A stretch of 64,000 bases of DNA from an uncultured Pseudomonadota bacterium (GCA_913055625.1 CAJXJW010000005.1:225250-289249); one strand, 5' to 3'; positions 52,827 through 63,568 are shown, numbered from the stretch's first letter. Made by a program: numbers and translations. The notes: generated from the letters alone by a model not told the origin.

Positions 52827-54188
52827 TCAGCGTACCTGGCCACCCTTGCCGTAGTTGCGCAGGTTGGCCTTCTGCATCATGCCCTCGTATTGCTGGCTCA
52901 TCGCATGAGCGCGAAGCTGCGCCATGAAGTCCATCGTTACGACGACGAGAATAAGGAGTGACGTTCCACCGAAGTTGAACGGCACCGACGGGTTGAACAT
53001 GCGGACCAATTCCGGCAACAGGCAAACGCCAGTGATGTACAGCGCGCCCCAGAACGTCAGGCGCGTCAGCACCTTGTCGATGTACTCCGCCGTGTGCGCG
53101 CCCGGCCGGATACCCGGCAGGAATGCGCCCGCTTTCTTCAGGCTGTCCGCGGTGTCCTTCGAGTTGTACATCAGCGCGGTGTAGAAGAAGCAGAAAAACA
53201 TGATCAGGCCGGCGTACAGCAGCACGAAGACCGGCTGGCCGGGGCCCAGGTTCGCGCCCAGCGTCTGCAGGAAGCGCTGCACCGGACCCGGGTCCGCGGA
53301 CTGTCCGAAGAACTGCGCGATCGTCGCCGGGAACAACAGGATGCTCGAGGCGAAAATCGGCGGAATGACGCCGGACATGTTGATCTTGAACGGCAGGTGC
53401 GTGCTCTGGGCCGCGAACATCTTGCGACCCTGCTGCCGGCGCGCGTAGTTCACCGTGATGCGGCGCTGCGCGCTCTCCATGTACACGACGAAGATGATCG
53501 CCGCGATACCGCCAATCAGCATGACGATGGCCGTGGCGGGCGACATCTCGCCGTTGCGCACGAGCTCCGCCGAGCCGGCGACCGCGCCCGGCATGCCGGC
53601 GACGATGCCCGCGAGGATGATCATCGAGATGCCGTTGCCGATGCCGCGTTCTGTGATCTGCTCGCCCAGCCACATCAGGAACATCGTGCCCGTCACGAGC
53701 GTGATGCACGCGGTGATCATGAACGAGGGGCCGGGATTCACAACGAGGCCCTGCTGGCTCTGCAGCCAGGACGATGCCGCAACCGACTGAAAGGCGGCCA
53801 ACAGCACGGTACCCCAGCGGGTGTACTTGATGATCTGCCGGCGCCCCTGCTCGCCTTCCTTCCGCAGCTGCTGCAGCGACGGCAGGATGTGGCTCGCCAT
53901 CTGAACGATGATGGACGAGGAGATGTACGGCATGATGCCGAGCGCGAACAGGCCGAAGCGCGACAGCGCGCCGCCCGAGAACAGGTTGAACAGCCCGAGC
54001 AGGTTGCCGCCCTGCTGGTCGAAGAAGTCCTTCAGCGCGATCGGGTCCACGCCCGGCACCGGAATGAAGGTGCCGACGCGGAACACGATGAGCGCGCCTA
54101 TCAGGAACAGGAACCGGGCGCGGAGCTCAGCGAGTCTGCTCGCCGCCTTCGCCAGGTCTGCCGGATTTTGTTGGGGCTTCTTTGCCAC
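52827..54188 (-). CDS. secY: Preprotein translocase subunit SecY
   Basis: The 453-residue channel protein has ten membrane helices. The plug region follows GVDPIALKDFF, and the C-terminal cytoplasmic loops contain GIRPGAHTAEYIDKVLTRLT. It forms the SecYEG channel for export and membrane insertion. It is in the spc operon after rplO (33 bp) and before rpmJ, the conserved place. Confidence 0.98.
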   Translation of the reverse strand: MAKKPQQNPADLAKAASRLAELRARFLFLIGALIVFRVGTFIPVPGVDPIALKDFFDQQGGNLLGLFNLFSGGALSRFGLFALGIMPYISSSIIVQMASHILPSLQQLRKEGEQGRRQIIKYTRWGTVLLAAFQSVAASSWLQSQQGLVVNPGPSFMITACITLVTGTMFLMWLGEQITERGIGNGISMIILAGIVAGMPGAVAGSAELVRNGEMSPATAIVMLIGGIAAIIFVVYMESAQRRITVNYARRQQGRKMFAAQSTHLPFKINMSGVIPPIFASSILLFPATIAQFFGQSADPGPVQRFLQTLGANLGPGQPVFVLLYAGLIMFFCFFYTALMYNSKDTADSLKKAGAFLPGIRPGAHTAEYIDKVLTRLTFWGALYITGVCLLPELVRMFNPSVPFNFGGTSLLILVVVTMDFMAQLRAHAMSQQYEGMMQKANLRNYGKGGQVR

Positions 54189-54221
54189 GATACTTCCGTT
54201 CGATTCGGGTCCGTTACCGCG

Positions 54222-54653
54222 TTACTCGATGCTGCCGCCGGCCTTTTCGATGGCCGCACGCGCACCCTTGGTCACAGCCAGGCCCTTCAGCTTGACCGCC
54301 TTGTCCAGTTCGCCCGACAGGATGACCTTCACCTTGGTCGCGAATGCCGGTACGAGATTCGCCGCCTTCAGCACGTCCATGTCGATGACGTCGGCCGTCG
54401 GGATGGCGAGTTCGTGCAGCCGCAGCTCTGCGGTGTACTTCGCCATCCGCGAGCGGAATCCGACCTTCGGCAGGCGCCGCTGCAGCGGCATCTGGCCGCC
54501 CTCGAAGCCGACCTTCGTGTAGCCGCCGGAACGGGCGTGCTGGCCCTTCACACCACGGCCAGCCGTCTTGCCCTGGCCCGCGGAGTGGCCGCGGCCGACA
54601 CGCTTGCCGGCCTTCCTGGCGCCCTTGCCGGGCGACAATTCGTTGAGTCGCAT
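54222..54653 (-). CDS. rplO: Ribosomal protein uL15
   Basis: The 143-residue protein starts [20 protein letters not shown] and has the Gly/Arg-rich extension ([15 protein letters not shown]). It joins 50S assembly late and contacts many rRNA helices. rpmD ends 1 bp upstream, and secY follows. Confidence 0.98.
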   Translation of the reverse strand: MRLNELSPGKGARKAGKRVGRGHSAGQGKTAGRGVKGQHARSGGYTKVGFEGGQMPLQRRLPKVGFRSRMAKYTAELRLHELAIPTADVIDMDVLKAANLVPAFATKVKVILSGELDKAVKLKGLAVTKGARAAIEKAGGSIE

Positions 54654-54654
54654 C

Positions 54655-54843
54655 TCAGGCTTCCTCTACGACAAGCATGTACGAAATCCGATTGATCATG
54701 CCGCGATTCTCGGGCGTGTCCTTGACCGTGACCGTCTGGTGCAGTTTCCGCAGACCGAGGCCGCTGACGCAGGCCTTGTGGGCGGCCAGGCGACCGTGCC
54801 GGCTCTTGACCAGCGTCACTTTGAGATCCTTGGTGTTCGCCAT
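54655..54843 (-). CDS. rpmD: Ribosomal protein uL30
   Basis: This 62-residue protein ([39 protein letters not shown]) is a small 50S protein. The N terminus is MANTKDLK and the protein ends MLVVEEA. It follows rpsE by 34 bp and is followed at 1 bp by rplO. Confidence 0.97.
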   Translation of the reverse strand: MANTKDLKVTLVKSRHGRLAAHKACVSGLGLRKLHQTVTVKDTPENRGMINRISYMLVVEEA

Positions 54844-54877
54844 GTCTTCGTCTCTGTATTCGTTGCCGACCGCGGCC

Positions 54878-55384
54878 TCAGGCCACGATCTCCTTCACTT
54901 TCTTGCCGCGCTTCGCCGCGATCGCCTGCGGAGAGTGAATCTCCGACAGTGCCTTGATCGTTGCGCGCACGACGTTGATCGGGTTGCGCGAGCCGTAGCT
55001 CTTTGCCAGTACGTTGCGTACGCCCGCGCATTCGAACACGGCGCGCATCGCGCCACCGGCGATGACACCGGTACCGTCCGACGCGGGCTGCATGTACACC
55101 AGCGTGGCGCCGTGACGGCCCTTCTTCGCGTACTGCAGCGTGTCATTGTTCAGCACGACCTTGATCATGCCTTTCCGTGCGTTCTGCATCGCCTTCTGGA
55201 TCGCGATCGGCACTTCGCGCGCCTTGCCATAGCCGAAGCCGACCCGGCCCTGGCCGTCCCCGACGACCGTCAGCGCGGTGAAGCCGAACTGGCGGCCACC
55301 CTTGACCACTTTCGCGACGCGGTTGACGGTGACCAGCTTCTCGATGAAGTCGTCGCCAGACTGATTTTGCTCGTTTCTTGCCAT
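54878..55384 (-). CDS. rpsE: Ribosomal protein uS5
   Basis: The 168-residue protein has the S5 double-stranded-RNA-binding domain ([20 protein letters not shown]) and the [19 protein letters not shown] segment. It acts in decoding accuracy and helicase activity at the mRNA entry. The basic loop [10 protein letters not shown] is the site of spectinomycin-resistance changes in E. coli; here it looks wild-type. 42 bp separate it from rplR. Confidence 0.98.
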   Translation of the reverse strand: MARNEQNQSGDDFIEKLVTVNRVAKVVKGGRQFGFTALTVVGDGQGRVGFGYGKAREVPIAIQKAMQNARKGMIKVVLNNDTLQYAKKGRHGATLVYMQPASDGTGVIAGGAMRAVFECAGVRNVLAKSYGSRNPINVVRATIKALSEIHSPQAIAAKRGKKVKEIVA

Positions 55385-55426
55385 CGTTTGATCCAGATCG
55401 GCCCGGTGGCCGTCGTTGCTAATGCG

Positions 55427-55786
55427 TTAAAACTTGAGGCCCGCTTCACGTGCGGCATCGGCGAGCGCTTTCACGCGCCCGTGGTACCGGAACCCGGAAC
55501 GGTCGAATGCCACCGTATCGATGCCCTGGGCCTTCGCCTTCTCGGCGATGCGCGCACCGATCACGCTGGCCGCGGCGACGTTGCCGCCGTTCGCGAGACT
55601 CTTCCGCACCTCGTCCTCCAGCGTGGACGCCGACGCCAGCACCTTGCCGTCTCCGGCTGCCAGGATCTGCGCGTAGATGTGCCGCGGCGTCCGGTGAATG
55701 GACAGCCGGTTGACCTCGAGCTCGCGAATCTTCGCCCGTCCCTTGCGGGCGCGGCGCAGCCGATTTTGTTTCTTGTCCAGCTTCAT
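55427..55786 (-). CDS. rplR: Ribosomal protein uL18
   Basis: The 119-residue protein starts [20 protein letters not shown] and ends [20 protein letters not shown] plus EAGLKF. It binds 5S rRNA with uL5 in the central protuberance. Order rplF-rplR-rpsE is standard for the spc operon. Confidence 0.98.
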   Translation of the reverse strand: MKLDKKQNRLRRARKGRAKIRELEVNRLSIHRTPRHIYAQILAAGDGKVLASASTLEDEVRKSLANGGNVAAASVIGARIAEKAKAQGIDTVAFDRSGFRYHGRVKALADAAREAGLKF

Positions 55787-55822
55787 AAGGGTATGCCTGA
55801 ATGAAATGTTTAGGCCGAAGAA

Positions 55823-56356
55823 CTACTTCTTCTTGGCTTCCTTGATGACAACGCGTTCGTCTGCGTAGCGAACGCCTTTGCCCTTGTACGGCTCCGGCGG
55901 CCGATACCCGCGGATCTCCGCGGCCACCTGGCCGACGACCTGCTTGTCCGCACCGCGCACGACGATTTCCGTCTGGCTCGGCGTCTCGACCGTGATGCCT
56001 TCCGGCACTTCGTGCACGACGGGGTGCGAAAACCCGAGCGACAGGTTCAGCTTGTTGCCTTGCGCCTGGGCGCGGTAGCCGACGCCGACCAGCTCCAGCT
56101 TGCGCTCGAAGCCGTCGGAAACGCCCTTCGCCATGTTCGCGAGCAGCGCGCGCATCGTGCCGGCAATCGCCGTCGAAAAGCGCGAACCCGAACGCGGAGC
56201 GACCTGCAGCGCGCCGTTCTCCTCGGACAGCTCCACCTCGTTGTTGAGGTCGAGCGACAACGCGCCCTTCGGGCCCTTGAGCGTGGCGACGTTGCCGTCC
56301 CGCTTGAACTCGACGCCCTTGGGCAGCTCGACCGGTGCTTTAGCAATTCTTGACAT
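55823..56356 (-). CDS. rplF: Ribosomal protein uL6
   Basis: The 177-residue protein starts [17 protein letters not shown] and ends [20 protein letters not shown], with the L6 signature [12 protein letters not shown]. It contacts the sarcin-ricin loop region near the factor-binding site. It follows rpsH by 33 bp. Confidence 0.98.
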   Translation of the reverse strand: MSRIAKAPVELPKGVEFKRDGNVATLKGPKGALSLDLNNEVELSEENGALQVAPRSGSRFSTAIAGTMRALLANMAKGVSDGFERKLELVGVGYRAQAQGNKLNLSLGFSHPVVHEVPEGITVETPSQTEIVVRGADKQVVGQVAAEIRGYRPPEPYKGKGVRYADERVVIKEAKKK

Positions 56357-56389
56357 AGTCTTCGTCTCTATCGATCAGGCGCAAACGCA

Positions 56390-56785
56390 TCAGGAAACGA
56401 CGCAAAGCACCTCACCACCAATTCCCTTCTCGCGCGCCTGGCGATCGCTCATGACGCCAGCGGACGTCGAGATGATTGCCACGCCCAGGCCACCCAGCAC
56501 CTTCGGCAGTTCGTCCGTGCCGCGGTAGATGCGGAGACCCGGCCGGCTGGCGCGCTGGATCTTCTCGATCACGGGCTCGCCGTTGTGATACTTGAGCTCG
56601 ACGGTCAGCGTGCCGGCGGCACCCTCGCCCTCGACCGCGAAGCCCGTGATGTAGCCCTCGTCCTTCAGCACTTCCGCTACCGCGACCTTCGCGCGGGACG
56701 TCGGCATTGCGACGGATACCTTGCGCGCACGCTGGCCATTGCGGATGCGTGTCAGCATGTCCGAAATCGGGTCGGTCATCGTCAT
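56390..56785 (-). CDS. rpsH: Ribosomal protein uS8
   Basis: The 131-residue protein starts [20 protein letters not shown] and ends [20 protein letters not shown] with VS. It binds helix 21 of 16S rRNA. In E. coli uS8 represses the spc operon at rplE. It follows rpsN by 12 bp. Confidence 0.98.
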   Translation of the reverse strand: MTMTDPISDMLTRIRNGQRARKVSVAMPTSRAKVAVAEVLKDEGYITGFAVEGEGAAGTLTVELKYHNGEPVIEKIQRASRPGLRIYRGTDELPKVLGGLGVAIISTSAGVMSDRQAREKGIGGEVLCVVS

Positions 56786-56797
56786 CGTCGGTCTCCC

Positions 56798-57103
56798 TTA
56801 CCAGCTCGCTTTCGTCAGCCCGGGAATCTCGCCGCGCATGGCTGCTTCACGCAGCTTGTTGCGCGCAAGACCGAACTTGCGATACACGCCGTGCGGACGG
56901 CCCGTGATCGAGCAGCGATTGCGCTGCCGCGACGGGCTCGCATCGCGCGGCATGGCATTCAGCTTCGCCTGCGCCACGTCCCGCTCATCGTCGCTGCTCT
57001 TCACGTTGCGAATGATCGCCTTCAGCTCCGCCCGCTTTTTCGCATGGCGGTTAACCAGCTTCTGGCGCTTCAGTTCGCGCTGGATCATAGATTTCTTGGC
57101 CAT
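56798..57103 (-). CDS. rpsN: Ribosomal protein uS14 (zinc-free type)
   Basis: The 101-residue protein starts [20 protein letters not shown] and ends [13 protein letters not shown]. It has no CxxC pairs and is the long C-minus form. It is in the 30S head. The ATG at 57103 is the family start. The frame continues upstream into the rplE end without similarity. Confidence 0.97.
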   Translation of the reverse strand: MAKKSMIQRELKRQKLVNRHAKKRAELKAIIRNVKSSDDERDVAQAKLNAMPRDASPSRQRNRCSITGRPHGVYRKFGLARNKLREAAMRGEIPGLTKASW

Positions 57104-57128
57104 ATCGCTTTTCCTGCCTTGCCCGCCG

Positions 57129-57668
57129 CTACTTGCGGAATGGGAAGTTGAATGCTTCCAGCAGCGCGCGGCCTTCTGCCGGATTACGCGCCGTCGTCGT
57201 GATCGTGATATCCATGCCCCGAAGCGCATCGATCTCGTCGTAGTTGATCTCCGGGAAGATGATCTGCTCGGAGACGCCCATGCTGTAGTTGCCCTGCTTG
57301 TCGAACGACCGCGGGTTCAGTCCACGGAAGTCGCGAATACGCGGGATGGCGATGTTCACGAGCCGATCGAGGAACTCGTACATCCGCTCGCGGCGCAGCG
57401 TAACCTTGCAGCCGATCGGGAAGTCCTCGCGAATCTTGAAACCGGCGACCGACTTGCGCGCGTTGCGCGTGATCGGGCGCTGGCCCGCGATCTTCTGCAT
57501 GTCCGCGCGGGCATTCTCCAGGACCTTCTTGTCGGCCACGGCTTCGCCCACGCCCATGTTCAGCGTGATCTTCGTGATCTTCGGAATTTCCATCGGATTC
57601 TCGAGCCCCAGCTTCTTCTGCAGCTCGCCCGCCAATTCCTTTTTGTACAGTTCGTGTAAACGTGCCAT
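57129..57668 (-). CDS. rplE: Ribosomal protein uL5
   Basis: The 179-residue protein starts [19 protein letters not shown] and ends [13 protein letters not shown]. It binds 5S rRNA and the P-site tRNA. The ATG at 57668 is chosen over an upstream extension to 57713 because it matches the family. In E. coli rplE is the place where uS8 represses. It follows rplX by 63 bp. Confidence 0.98.
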   Translation of the reverse strand: MARLHELYKKELAGELQKKLGLENPMEIPKITKITLNMGVGEAVADKKVLENARADMQKIAGQRPITRNARKSVAGFKIREDFPIGCKVTLRRERMYEFLDRLVNIAIPRIRDFRGLNPRSFDKQGNYSMGVSEQIIFPEINYDEIDALRGMDITITTTARNPAEGRALLEAFNFPFRK

Positions 57669-57731
57669 GTCGTTATCTCGAAATTCTCGTCCCGGCGCGG
57701 CCCTGTGCCGCACTCAGCCGCCCTCGGGCGC

Positions 57732-58046
57732 CTACAAATCGACCTTGTCGCCGCTCTTGAAGACGCGGACTTTCGTGCCGTCCTTCTCGAACCGGAAGCC
57801 TACGCGCTCGCCCTGCTTGGTCTTCGGATTGAAAACCATCAGGTTCGAATGCTCGATCGGCATCGCCTTGTCCTGGATGCCGCCCTGCTCGCCCACGTTC
57901 GGGTTCGGCTTGACATGCTTCTTCGCCAGGTTGATGCCCTCGACGATCACGCGCCCGTCGGCAAATACTTCCAGCACGGTGCCGCGGCGGCCCTTGTCCT
58001 TGCCGGTCCTGACGATGACTTCGTCACCTTTTCTGATCTTGTTCAT
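57732..58046 (-). CDS. rplX: Ribosomal protein uL24
   Basis: The 104-residue protein has the KOW motif ([20 protein letters not shown]) and [16 protein letters not shown]. It starts 50S assembly at the 5' end of 23S rRNA. It follows rplN by 25 bp. Confidence 0.98.
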   Translation of the reverse strand: MNKIRKGDEVIVRTGKDKGRRGTVLEVFADGRVIVEGINLAKKHVKPNPNVGEQGGIQDKAMPIEHSNLMVFNPKTKQGERVGFRFEKDGTKVRVFKSGDKVDL

Positions 58047-58071
58047 TGCTCTTACCGTGCTCGCCAGGCGC

Positions 58072-58440
58072 CTAAAGGACTTCCGGCGCCAGCGAAATGA
58101 TCTTCATGAATTGGTTCGTACGCAGCTCACGCGTGACCGGGCCGAAGATACGGGTGCCGATCGGCTCGAGGCGCGCGTTCAACAGGACAGCGGCATTGCC
58201 GTCGAACCGGATCAGCGAGCCGTCCTTGCGCCGAACGCCTTTGCGCGTACGCACGACGACTGCGTTGTAGACCTCGCCCTTCTTGACCTTGCCGCGCGGG
58301 ATGGCGTCCTTGACGCTGACCTTGATCACGTCGCCGACGTTCGCATAGCGACGCTTCGAGCCGCCGAGCACCTTGATGCACTGCACGCGCCGGGCGCCGG
58401 AGTTGTCGGCCGCGTCAAGAACTGTCTGCATCTGAATCAT
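58072..58440 (-). CDS. rplN: Ribosomal protein uL14
   Basis: The 122-residue protein starts [20 protein letters not shown] and ends [12 protein letters not shown]. It forms an inter-subunit bridge and is the docking site of RsfS, which is also encoded in this window. It is the first gene of the spc part, after rpsQ (18 bp). Confidence 0.98.
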   Translation of the reverse strand: MIQMQTVLDAADNSGARRVQCIKVLGGSKRRYANVGDVIKVSVKDAIPRGKVKKGEVYNAVVVRTRKGVRRKDGSLIRFDGNAAVLLNARLEPIGTRIFGPVTRELRTNQFMKIISLAPEVL

Positions 58441-58458
58441 GACTGCATTCCTGATTGA

Positions 58459-58725
58459 TTAGCGGTCGACCGCACGTTCGACGACATTGACGACCGTCCA
58501 GGACTTGTTCCTGGAAATCGGACGGCACTCCGAAATCGCAACCCGATCGCCTTCGCGGCAGTCGTTCGTTGCGTCATGCGCGAGAACCTTGGACGTACGG
58601 CGAATGTACTTGCCGTAGACCGGGTGCTTGATCATGCGCTCGATCGCAACGGAGACGGTCTTGTCCATCTTGTTGCTGACGACGCGCCCGATCACGGTGC
58701 GCTTGGTCTTATTCTCTTCACTCAT
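58459..58725 (-). CDS. rpsQ: Ribosomal protein uS17
   Basis: The 88-residue OB-fold protein starts [20 protein letters not shown] and ends [11 protein letters not shown]. It is an early 30S assembly protein. It is the last gene of the S10 part, 13 bp after rpmC. Confidence 0.98.
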   Translation of the reverse strand: MSEENKTKRTVIGRVVSNKMDKTVSVAIERMIKHPVYGKYIRRTSKVLAHDATNDCREGDRVAISECRPISRNKSWTVVNVVERAVDR

Positions 58726-58738
58726 GTTCGTGTTCCTG

Positions 58739-58939
58739 CTACTCGCCCGCCGAACGCGCGAGCTCTGCCAGCACGGTCTTGACCCGCGCGATGTCCTTCC
58801 GCACCCGGCCGTGCTCGGTGTGCTGATTCAGCTCGCCCGTGGCAGCCGCCATGCGCAGCTTGAACTGCTCCTTGCGCAGTTCCACGAGTTCCGCGTTGAG
58901 TTCCTCAACCGATTTCTTGCGAAGTTCCGATGCATTCAT
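58739..58939 (-). CDS. rpmC: Ribosomal protein uL29
   Basis: This 66-residue two-helix protein starts [20 protein letters not shown] and has [18 protein letters not shown]. It sits at the exit tunnel near uL23 where SRP and trigger factor bind. Its ATG shares one base with the rplP stop (TGATG). Confidence 0.97.
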   Translation of the reverse strand: MNASELRKKSVEELNAELVELRKEQFKLRMAAATGELNQHTEHGRVRKDIARVKTVLAELARSAGE

Positions 58940-59352
58940 CACATCACCTGCCGGGTCACGAAGGCCGTCGGGAACGGCAGCTTTGCCGCCGCCAGCGCGA
59001 ACGCTTCCCGCGCCACTTCTTCCGTCACACCTTCCATTTCGTACAACATGCGGCCGGGCTGAATCTGGCAAACCCAGTACTCGACGTTGCCCTTACCCTT
59101 ACCCTGGCGCACTTCCAGCGGCTTCTTGGTGATCGGCTTGTCCGGGAACACCCGGATCCAGATCTTGCCGCCACGCTTGATGTGGCGCGTCATCGCGCGA
59201 CGAGCCGCTTCGATCTGCCGTGCCGTCATGCGGCCGCGACCGATGGCCTTCAGACCGTATTCCCCGAAGGAAACGGAGCTGCCACGTTGCGCCAGGCCGC
59301 GGTTGCGACCCTTGTGCTGCTTGCGAAACTTAGTACGTTTGGGCTGTAACAT
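58939..59352 (-). CDS. rplP: Ribosomal protein uL16
   Basis: The 137-residue protein starts [20 protein letters not shown] and ends [17 protein letters not shown]. It contacts the A-site tRNA in the 50S subunit. The conserved arginine of the oxygenase YcfD site (near residue 81) is in the region [12 protein letters not shown]. It follows rpsC by 24 bp. Confidence 0.98.
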   Translation of the reverse strand: MLQPKRTKFRKQHKGRNRGLAQRGSSVSFGEYGLKAIGRGRMTARQIEAARRAMTRHIKRGGKIWIRVFPDKPITKKPLEVRQGKGKGNVEYWVCQIQPGRMLYEMEGVTEEVAREAFALAAAKLPFPTAFVTRQVM

Positions 59353-59376
59353 GTCTCAATTCCTGCCAGGCGGTCT

Positions 59377-60069
59377 TCAGGACCGCGCACCTGCGGCTGC
59401 TTCGGCCGGCTCCGCCGGCTGCGCCTCGGGCTTGTCAAAGACTTCGCCCTTGAAGATCCAGACCTTCACGCCGATGACACCATAGGTCGTCCGCGCCTCT
59501 GCCACGCCGTAGTCGATGTCGGCGCGCAGCGTATGCAGCGGCACACGACCCTCGCGATACCACTCGGAACGCGCGATCTCCGCGCCGTTCAGACGGCCGC
59601 CGACCTTGACCTTGATACCTTCCGCGCCGACGCGCATCGTGTTCGTCACGGCGCGCTTCATGGCGCGGCGGAACATGACACGGCGCTCGAGCTGCTGCGC
59701 GATACCTTCCGCAACGAGCTGCGCATCCAGCTCCGGCTTGCGAACCTCGTTGATGTTGATTCGCACGTCGTTGATGTGCATGCCAACCATCGCCGAGACC
59801 TCGGAGCGCAGCTTCTCGATGTCCTCGCCCTTCTTACCGATGACGATACCCGGGCGTGCCGTGAAGATCGTGATGTTGACCTTTTTGGCCGGGCGCTCGA
59901 TCGCGATGCGGCTCACCGATGCATCCTTCAGCTTGTTCTTGATGAAGACACGAAGCTGGTGGTCAGTGGCGACGTACTCGGGAAACGTCTTGGAATCGGC
60001 GTACCACTTGGACGCCCAGTCCTTGACGATGCCGAGACGAATTCCGGTTGGATGTACTTTTTGACCCAT
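59377..60069 (-). CDS. rpsC: Ribosomal protein uS3
   Basis: The 230-residue protein starts [20 protein letters not shown] and has a KH domain ([20 protein letters not shown]). It forms part of the mRNA entry channel. The C terminus is an Ala/Glu/Pro-rich tail ([16 protein letters not shown]). It follows rplV by 5 bp. Confidence 0.98.
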   Translation of the reverse strand: MGQKVHPTGIRLGIVKDWASKWYADSKTFPEYVATDHQLRVFIKNKLKDASVSRIAIERPAKKVNITIFTARPGIVIGKKGEDIEKLRSEVSAMVGMHINDVRININEVRKPELDAQLVAEGIAQQLERRVMFRRAMKRAVTNTMRVGAEGIKVKVGGRLNGAEIARSEWYREGRVPLHTLRADIDYGVAEARTTYGVIGVKVWIFKGEVFDKPEAQPAEPAEAAAGARS

Positions 60070-60074
60070 AATGC

Positions 60075-60407
60075 TTACTCGTCGCCTACCTTGATCGTGA
60101 TGTGGCTGTTGCGCTTGATGATCCGCGCACCGCGGCCCTTCGCGCGCGCCCGGTAGCGGCGGAACGTCGGGGCTTCATTCACCTCGACCGTCGCAACCTT
60201 CAGCTCGTCGATGTCCGCGCCATGATTGTGTTCGGCATTCGCAATCGCCGACTCCAGGATCTTCTTGACGATCCGGGCGCTCTTCTTCGGCGAGAACGTC
60301 AGTACACGCAGGGCCTCGTCCACGGACTTGCCGCGGATCACGTCGGCCACCAGCCGGCACTTCTGCGGCGAGATGCGCGCATACCGGAGCGTTGCTGCAA
60401 CTTGCAT
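60075..60407 (-). CDS. rplV: Ribosomal protein uL22
   Basis: The 110-residue protein starts [20 protein letters not shown] and has the tunnel loop region ([20 protein letters not shown]). The long hairpin reaches into the exit tunnel near the macrolide site. The last residues are ITIKVGDE. It follows rpsS by 17 bp. Confidence 0.98.
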   Translation of the reverse strand: MQVAATLRYARISPQKCRLVADVIRGKSVDEALRVLTFSPKKSARIVKKILESAIANAEHNHGADIDELKVATVEVNEAPTFRRYRARAKGRGARIIKRNSHITIKVGDE

Positions 60408-60424
60408 GACCTGTCTCCCTCGCC

Positions 60425-60697
60425 TTACTTGGTCTTGCGGTCGCCGGAGTGGCCGCGGAACGTACGGGTTACCGCGAACTCGCCCAGCTTGTGGCCGACC
60501 ATGTTTTCCGAAATCAGCACCGGCACGTGCTGACGCCCGTTATGCACGGCAATCGTCAGGCCGACCATGTCCGGCAACACCATCGAACGTCGCGACCAGG
60601 TCTTGATCGGCCGGCGGTCGTTGGCCTTGTTGGCTTCGGCCACTTTCTTCGCCAGATGCGTATCGACGAACGGGCCTTTTCTCACACTACGTGGCAT
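60425..60697 (-). CDS. rpsS: Ribosomal protein uS19
   Basis: The 90-residue protein starts [20 protein letters not shown] and has the signature [20 protein letters not shown]. It is in the 30S head with uS13. It follows rplB by 12 bp. Confidence 0.98.
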   Translation of the reverse strand: MPRSVRKGPFVDTHLAKKVAEANKANDRRPIKTWSRRSMVLPDMVGLTIAVHNGRQHVPVLISENMVGHKLGEFAVTRTFRGHSGDRKTK

Positions 60698-60709
60698 CGG
60701 TATCTGTCC

Positions 60710-61540
60710 TTACTTCTTGCGCTTGCGACGGCGAACGATCATGCCGTCCGTACGCTTGTTCCCGCGCGTCTTCGCGCCCTTGGTCGGCTTGCCCCAGGGG
60801 CTGACCGGATGACGGCCGCCCGAGGTACGGCCCTCACCACCGCCGTGCGGGTGATCGACCGGGTTCATGGCAACACCGCGCACCGTCGGGCGCACGCCGC
60901 GCCAGCGCTTCGCACCGGCCTTGCCGAGCTTGCGCAGGTTGTGCTCGCCGTGACCGACTTCGCCGATCGTCGCGCGGCAGTCCGTGTGGATCTTGCGCAT
61001 CTCGCCCGAGCGGAGCCGGATCGTCGCATAGGCGCCTTCGCGGGCCGCGAGCTGTGCCGAGCCGCCCGCCGAACGGACGAGCTGGCCGCCCTTGCCCGGC
61101 CGCATCTCGATGTTGTGGATCACGGTACCAACCGGGATCGACCGCAGCGGCAGTGCGTTCCCCGGCTTGATCGCGGCTTCCTCGCCGCTGATGACCGGCG
61201 CGCCCTGCTCGAGCCCCTTGGGCGCGAGGATGTAACGGCGCTCGCCATCCGCGTACTTGATCAACGCGATGTGCGCGCTCCGATTCGGATCGTACTCCAG
61301 GCGCTCAACGACACCCGGGATACCGTCCTTGTCGCGCTTGAAATCGATCGCACGGTAGAGCTTCTTGTGGCCACCGCCCTGGTGGCGAACCGTGATCCGC
61401 CCGTTGTTGTTCCGGCCGCCCTTCGACTTCTTCCCGCCGACGAGCGCCGAGTGCGGCTTGCCCTTGTGCAGTTCGGCCGTCTTCACGCCGACGACGAAAC
61501 GGCGCCCGGCGGAGGTCGGTTTTGCTTTATGCAGTGACAT
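60710..61540 (-). CDS. rplB: Ribosomal protein uL2
   Basis: The 276-residue protein starts [20 protein letters not shown] and carries the near-C-terminal signature [20 protein letters not shown], including the histidine needed for peptidyl transfer function. It ends [10 protein letters not shown]. It follows rplW by 12 bp. Confidence 0.99.
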   Translation of the reverse strand: MSLHKAKPTSAGRRFVVGVKTAELHKGKPHSALVGGKKSKGGRNNNGRITVRHQGGGHKKLYRAIDFKRDKDGIPGVVERLEYDPNRSAHIALIKYADGERRYILAPKGLEQGAPVISGEEAAIKPGNALPLRSIPVGTVIHNIEMRPGKGGQLVRSAGGSAQLAAREGAYATIRLRSGEMRKIHTDCRATIGEVGHGEHNLRKLGKAGAKRWRGVRPTVRGVAMNPVDHPHGGGEGRTSGGRHPVSPWGKPTKGAKTRGNKRTDGMIVRRRKRKK

Positions 61541-61552
61541 GATCGCTAACCC

Positions 61553-61861
61553 TTATTCCGCGCCCATGATCGCGTCGAGCGAACTTCCGTCCGCGAGCGT
61601 CACGTAGGCCTTCTTCCAGTCCGACCGGCGACCGAAGGTCTGGCCGAAGCGCTTGGTCTTGCCGCGCACGTTGACGACCTGCACGTCCGATACGTCGACA
61701 TCGAAGAGCAACTTGACGGCCTGCCGGATCTCGGTCTTCGTTGCGTCCCGGCGGACCCGCAGTACGACCTGGTTGTTCTCGGCGGCGATGTGCGCCTTCT
61801 CCGAAAGATGCGGGCCGCGAATGACCGCCGCCAACCTTTCCTCGCGAATAGCCCGGCTCAT
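61553..61861 (-). CDS. rplW: Ribosomal protein uL23
   Basis: The 102-residue protein ([40 protein letters not shown]) sits at the tunnel exit and binds trigger factor and SRP. Its ATG overlaps the rplD stop as ATGA (4 nt), so the pair is coupled. Confidence 0.98.
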   Translation of the reverse strand: MSRAIREERLAAVIRGPHLSEKAHIAAENNQVVLRVRRDATKTEIRQAVKLLFDVDVSDVQVVNVRGKTKRFGQTFGRRSDWKKAYVTLADGSSLDAIMGAE

Positions 61862-62460
61862 GACAGGCGCTCCTCGATCAGTTTCAGCGCCGGCAGCGTG
61901 ATCAACACCTTTTCGAAGCGGATCAGCACGACCGGGTCAATGGAGGCCGCATCGCAGACGCCGACGTTCTGCAGGTTGCGCGCAGCCAGGAACAGCTTCT
62001 CGTCGAACGCCTCGTTCAGGAGCAGCACGTTGTCGAGGCCCATGTCCTTCAACTTGCCGGCCAGCAGCTTCGTCTTCGGAGCCTCGAGCTCGAGCGACTC
62101 GACGACGACCAGGCGCTCCTGGCGGATCAGCTCCGAGAACACCGAGCGCAGCGCCGCCCGGTACATCTTCTTGTTCACCTTCTGGCTGTAGTCGCGCGGC
62201 TTCGCGGCGAACGTACGGCCACCGCCGACCCAGATCGGGCTGCGGATCGTGCCGGCGCGGGCGCGGCCGGTGCCCTTCTGGCGCCACGGCTTGGTGCCGC
62301 CGCCGCGGACGGCCGCCCGGTTCTTCTGGGCCTTGGTGCCGGCGCGCGCGCCGGCGAGGTAGGCCGTCACGACCTGGTGCACCAATGCTTCGTTGAAGGC
62401 GGCGCCGAACGCCGTCTCCGCGACGTCGACGGAACCCTTGTCTGCCAGTTTCAGTTTCAT
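61858..62460 (-). CDS. rplD: Ribosomal protein uL4
   Basis: The 200-residue protein starts [19 protein letters not shown] and has the long basic loop ([20 protein letters not shown]) that reaches the exit tunnel. In E. coli uL4 represses its own operon by binding the S10 leader. Here a long leader lies just upstream of rplC, which could be its target. The ATG at 62460 is the family start. Confidence 0.97.
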   Translation of the reverse strand: MKLKLADKGSVDVAETAFGAAFNEALVHQVVTAYLAGARAGTKAQKNRAAVRGGGTKPWRQKGTGRARAGTIRSPIWVGGGRTFAAKPRDYSQKVNKKMYRAALRSVFSELIRQERLVVVESLELEAPKTKLLAGKLKDMGLDNVLLLNEAFDEKLFLAARNLQNVGVCDAASIDPVVLIRFEKVLITLPALKLIEERLS

Positions 62461-62471
62461 CGTCACGACTC

Positions 62472-63116
62472 TCAACCCCTCGTCTTGACGGCCGGGCGCA
62501 CGATCACGCTGCCGCCCTTCGAGCCGGGAACGGCGCCACGGATCAGGAGCAGGTTGCGGTCAGCGTCGACGCGCACGACGACGAGGTTCTGCACCGTGCG
62601 GCGCACGTTGCCCATGTGACCGGACATTTTCTTGCCCGGGAAGACGCGCCCCGGCGACTGGTTCTGTCCGATGGAACCCGGCGCGCGATGCGACAGCGAG
62701 TTGCCGTGCGTGGCGTCCTGGGTGCGGAAATTGTGGCGCTTCACCGTGCCGGCGTAGCCCTTACCAATCGACGTGCCGATCACGTCGACCTTCTGGCCGG
62801 CCTCGAACAGGTCCACCTTGATCTCGTGGCCGAGCTCGTAGGCCGCGTCGTCGCCGTCATCGAGTCGAAATTCGCTGACCACGTCGCCGGCCTCGACGCC
62901 CGCCTTCGCGAAATGACCGGACTGCGACTTCGCCACGCGGGAAGCGCGGCGGCTGCCGGCCGTGACCTGCAACGCGCGGTAGCCGTCGGTCTCGACGGTC
63001 TTCACCTGCGTCACGCGATTCGGTTGCGCCTCGATCACGGTAACGGGAATGGAAATTCCGTCGTCCGTGAAGACACGCGTCATGCCGCACTTGCGGCCTA
63101 CAAGGCCCATCGTCAT
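62472..63116 (-). CDS. rplC: Ribosomal protein uL3
   Basis: The 214-residue protein starts [20 protein letters not shown] and contains [20 protein letters not shown], the methylated-glutamine region. It is needed early in 50S assembly. GGAG lies 8 nt before the ATG at 63116. A downstream ATG at 63110 gives the minimal form. Unlike the usual order it is not joined to rpsJ: a 467-bp region separates them. Confidence 0.97.
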   Translation of the reverse strand: MTMGLVGRKCGMTRVFTDDGISIPVTVIEAQPNRVTQVKTVETDGYRALQVTAGSRRASRVAKSQSGHFAKAGVEAGDVVSEFRLDDGDDAAYELGHEIKVDLFEAGQKVDVIGTSIGKGYAGTVKRHNFRTQDATHGNSLSHRAPGSIGQNQSPGRVFPGKKMSGHMGNVRRTVQNLVVVRVDADRNLLLIRGAVPGSKGGSVIVRPAVKTRG

Positions 63117-63502
63117 GTTCCAACTCCACGCTGACTTCGATTGGCCAGCGCCAAACTCAAAAAATCTGTTTTCACCGCCGGGATTACGATTGACCCCGGC
63201 TGTATCGGCGCGCATCGGCCACCCCGGTGCCGTGCACGGGTGGCGTCGTCGCGCGGGTTGCCGCGTGTTCCAGACACGCGAAAGGGCCAGCTACGCCTAA
63301 GAACTTCATGTTCTCTAAAGCTTAAGCAGCTGACCCAACGTTCCGGCCCGGTCATCTGTCCGGTCCGGCGGTTCCGGGATTTGCCGTGTCGCCCTCGGTT
63401 GCCTGGCGACCTGAATATCCAGTACCGCGGAGCCTGGGCCCCCTGGCACTTTCCCTGCGAATCCGGCCGACTCCCGGCCCGGCCAGATCCAGCGAGCCCG
63501 CC
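63117..63502 (-). other. Long structured 5' leader of rplC
   Basis: This part of the 467-bp rpsJ-rplC gap has no convincing gene. On the minus strand it can form a perfect 7-bp hairpin (63262-63280, arms CGCGTGT/ACACGCG) and a two-part stem-loop (outer arms 63288-63292 and 63328-63332, inner arms 63300-63304 and 63310-63314). In E. coli the S10 leader is upstream of rpsJ and binds uL4. The same role is inferred here, placed before rplC. An 80-codon frame (63113-63355) runs through it and ends as ATGA on the rplC start, perhaps by chance. Confidence 0.5.
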
Positions 63503-63530
63503 ATTTTACCTACCGGCGGGCCGAATACAA
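63503..63530 (-). promoter_or_regulatory. Probable promoter for the rplC operon
   Basis: On the minus strand TTGTAT and TAAAAT are separated by 16 bp. It lies 12 bp past the rpsJ terminator and about 390 bp before the rplC ATG. The -10 box is 5 of 6 to consensus. Confidence 0.55.
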
Positions 63531-63541
63531 GCGCTTTGCGG

Positions 63542-63568
63542 AAAAAAACTGCCGCCCCACGGGGGCAG
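63542..63568 (-). terminator. Intrinsic terminator after rpsJ
   Basis: On the minus strand CTGCC-CCC-GTG-GGG-C-GGCAG forms an 8-bp stem with one bulged C and is followed by seven T. It begins 15 nt after the rpsJ stop and separates the tuf-rpsJ unit from rplC. Confidence 0.85.
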
